Below, in pieces: positions 22,571 through 22,872 of a stretch of DNA of 22,872 bases. Each line of letters begins with the position of its first letter. Positions within the stretch are counted from its first letter, which is position 1. The stretch is taken from positions 1 through 22,872 of the forward strand of contig CAKUFB010000009.1 of assembly GCA_934647145.1 (NCBI GenBank), written 5' to 3'. The position numbers and the translations under genes were made by a program. The DNA is from an uncultured Clostridia bacterium. Its GTDB lineage: Bacteria > Bacillota > Clostridia > Christensenellales > Aristaeellaceae. Under the pieces are notes generated by a model. That model saw only the letters and a list, made by a program, of their open reading frames with translations, did no database searches and was not told where the DNA came from.

Positions 22571-22872
22571 CTTCCGTACCACCTTTCAGCGCCATAGCCT
22601 CTGGCAAGTTATCATCTACTTATATTATAACCGTCCTTCGTCCATTTTTCATTAGAGCGGCATTATAGGATGCGGGGAAACGCTCGAGAGGGCCGCAGCC
22701 CTCTCGAACTTTCAATCGTGCCCAGCGGCATGTACGGTGGGTGCGGGGCGATTTTCGCGTCGGAAATCTCTTAGATTTCAGCAAAAACTGGAGAGGGGGG
22801 CAGGGAGGCTGAAAACCCTCTGGGTTTTCAGGTTTCGCCTTTGGCGAAACTGCCAACGGCTCAAATCGTAGA
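22571..22872. other. Non-coding end of the window with an array of short-loop hairpins
   Basis: About 300 bp with no gene. From 22684 it has at least five perfect stems with loops of three or four bases: a 10-bp stem around CGCA (22684-22707), GCGA-TTT-TCGC (22748-22758), GAAATCT-CTT-AGATTTC (22763-22779), a 10-bp stem with loop TCT (22809-22831) and GTTTCGCC-TTT-GGCGAAAC (22832-22850). The last two touch with no spacer. The upstream part (to about 22670) contains the putative promoter of the minus-strand gene. Confidence 0.8.
22624..22629 (-). promoter_or_regulatory. Candidate -10 box for the TM-flavodoxin gene
   Basis: A TATAAT on the minus strand 54 bases upstream of the ATG; the -35 region is poor. 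Another TATAAT at 22662-22667 could be an alternative. Weak. Confidence 0.35.

Overview
The window is a GC-rich, gene-dense stretch from an anaerobic fermentative bacterium, most likely a Clostridia-class Bacillota (gut or rumen type). The reasons are a bifunctional AdhE, ferredoxin-type [FeFe]-hydrogenases, strong AAGGAGG-like ribosome sites, and tightly overlapping operons with ATGA/TTGA junctions. No rRNA, tRNA, CRISPR array, transposase or phage gene is visible.

Region 1 (1-8748, + strand) is an ethanol/hydrogen module: adhE, a small APH-fold kinase, two tandem thioredoxin-like [2Fe-2S] proteins, a PAS-containing sensory-type [FeFe]-hydrogenase (HydS-like), a SpoIIE/PP2C-type phosphatase and, after a 488-bp structured gap, a second [FeFe]-hydrogenase (HydA2-like). 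The set closely matches the Ruminococcus albus transcription unit proposed to sense H2 (adhE/aad, kinase, phosphatase, hydS, hydA2). The likely logic is that HydS reads H2 or redox state, the kinase/phosphatase pair relays it, and AdhE and HydA2 are the outputs that dispose of reductant.

The gap between the phosphatase gene and hydA2 (6839-7326) holds two tandem 121-bp repeats. Each contains a 7-bp stem whose arms differ between the copies by four compensatory pair changes, which is strong evidence for a folded structure. It also holds several perfect three-base-loop hairpins and a separate structured segment just before hydA2.

Region 2 (9117-17663, - strand) is a near-complete aromatic amino-acid operon: DAHP synthase, tyrA, aroB (TTG start), aroA, aroC, pheA, an aroE-aroK fusion, aroQ, then a small membrane protein. 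It starts from an excellent TTGACA-17-TATACT promoter. It is preceded by a previously unlisted 33-codon leader peptide with the run Phe-Tyr-Tyr-Tyr-Phe-Tyr-Phe, followed by a hairpin/terminator arrangement typical of ribosome-mediated attenuation. A good intrinsic terminator closes the operon at 9018-9056. This leader is the clearest undescribed regulatory element in the window.

Region 3 (17724-21430, + strand) carries a two-HTH protein with an SSB-like acidic C-terminal tail, a small membrane protein that resembles the one ending the aro operon, ftsH, and a DUF2238/YjdF-like membrane protein. Region 4 (21647-22570, - strand) is a four-TM protein fused to a flavodoxin-like domain with a degenerate FMN loop. 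The window ends in about 300 bp of non-coding DNA packed with perfect short-loop hairpins of the same geometry as those upstream of hydA2.
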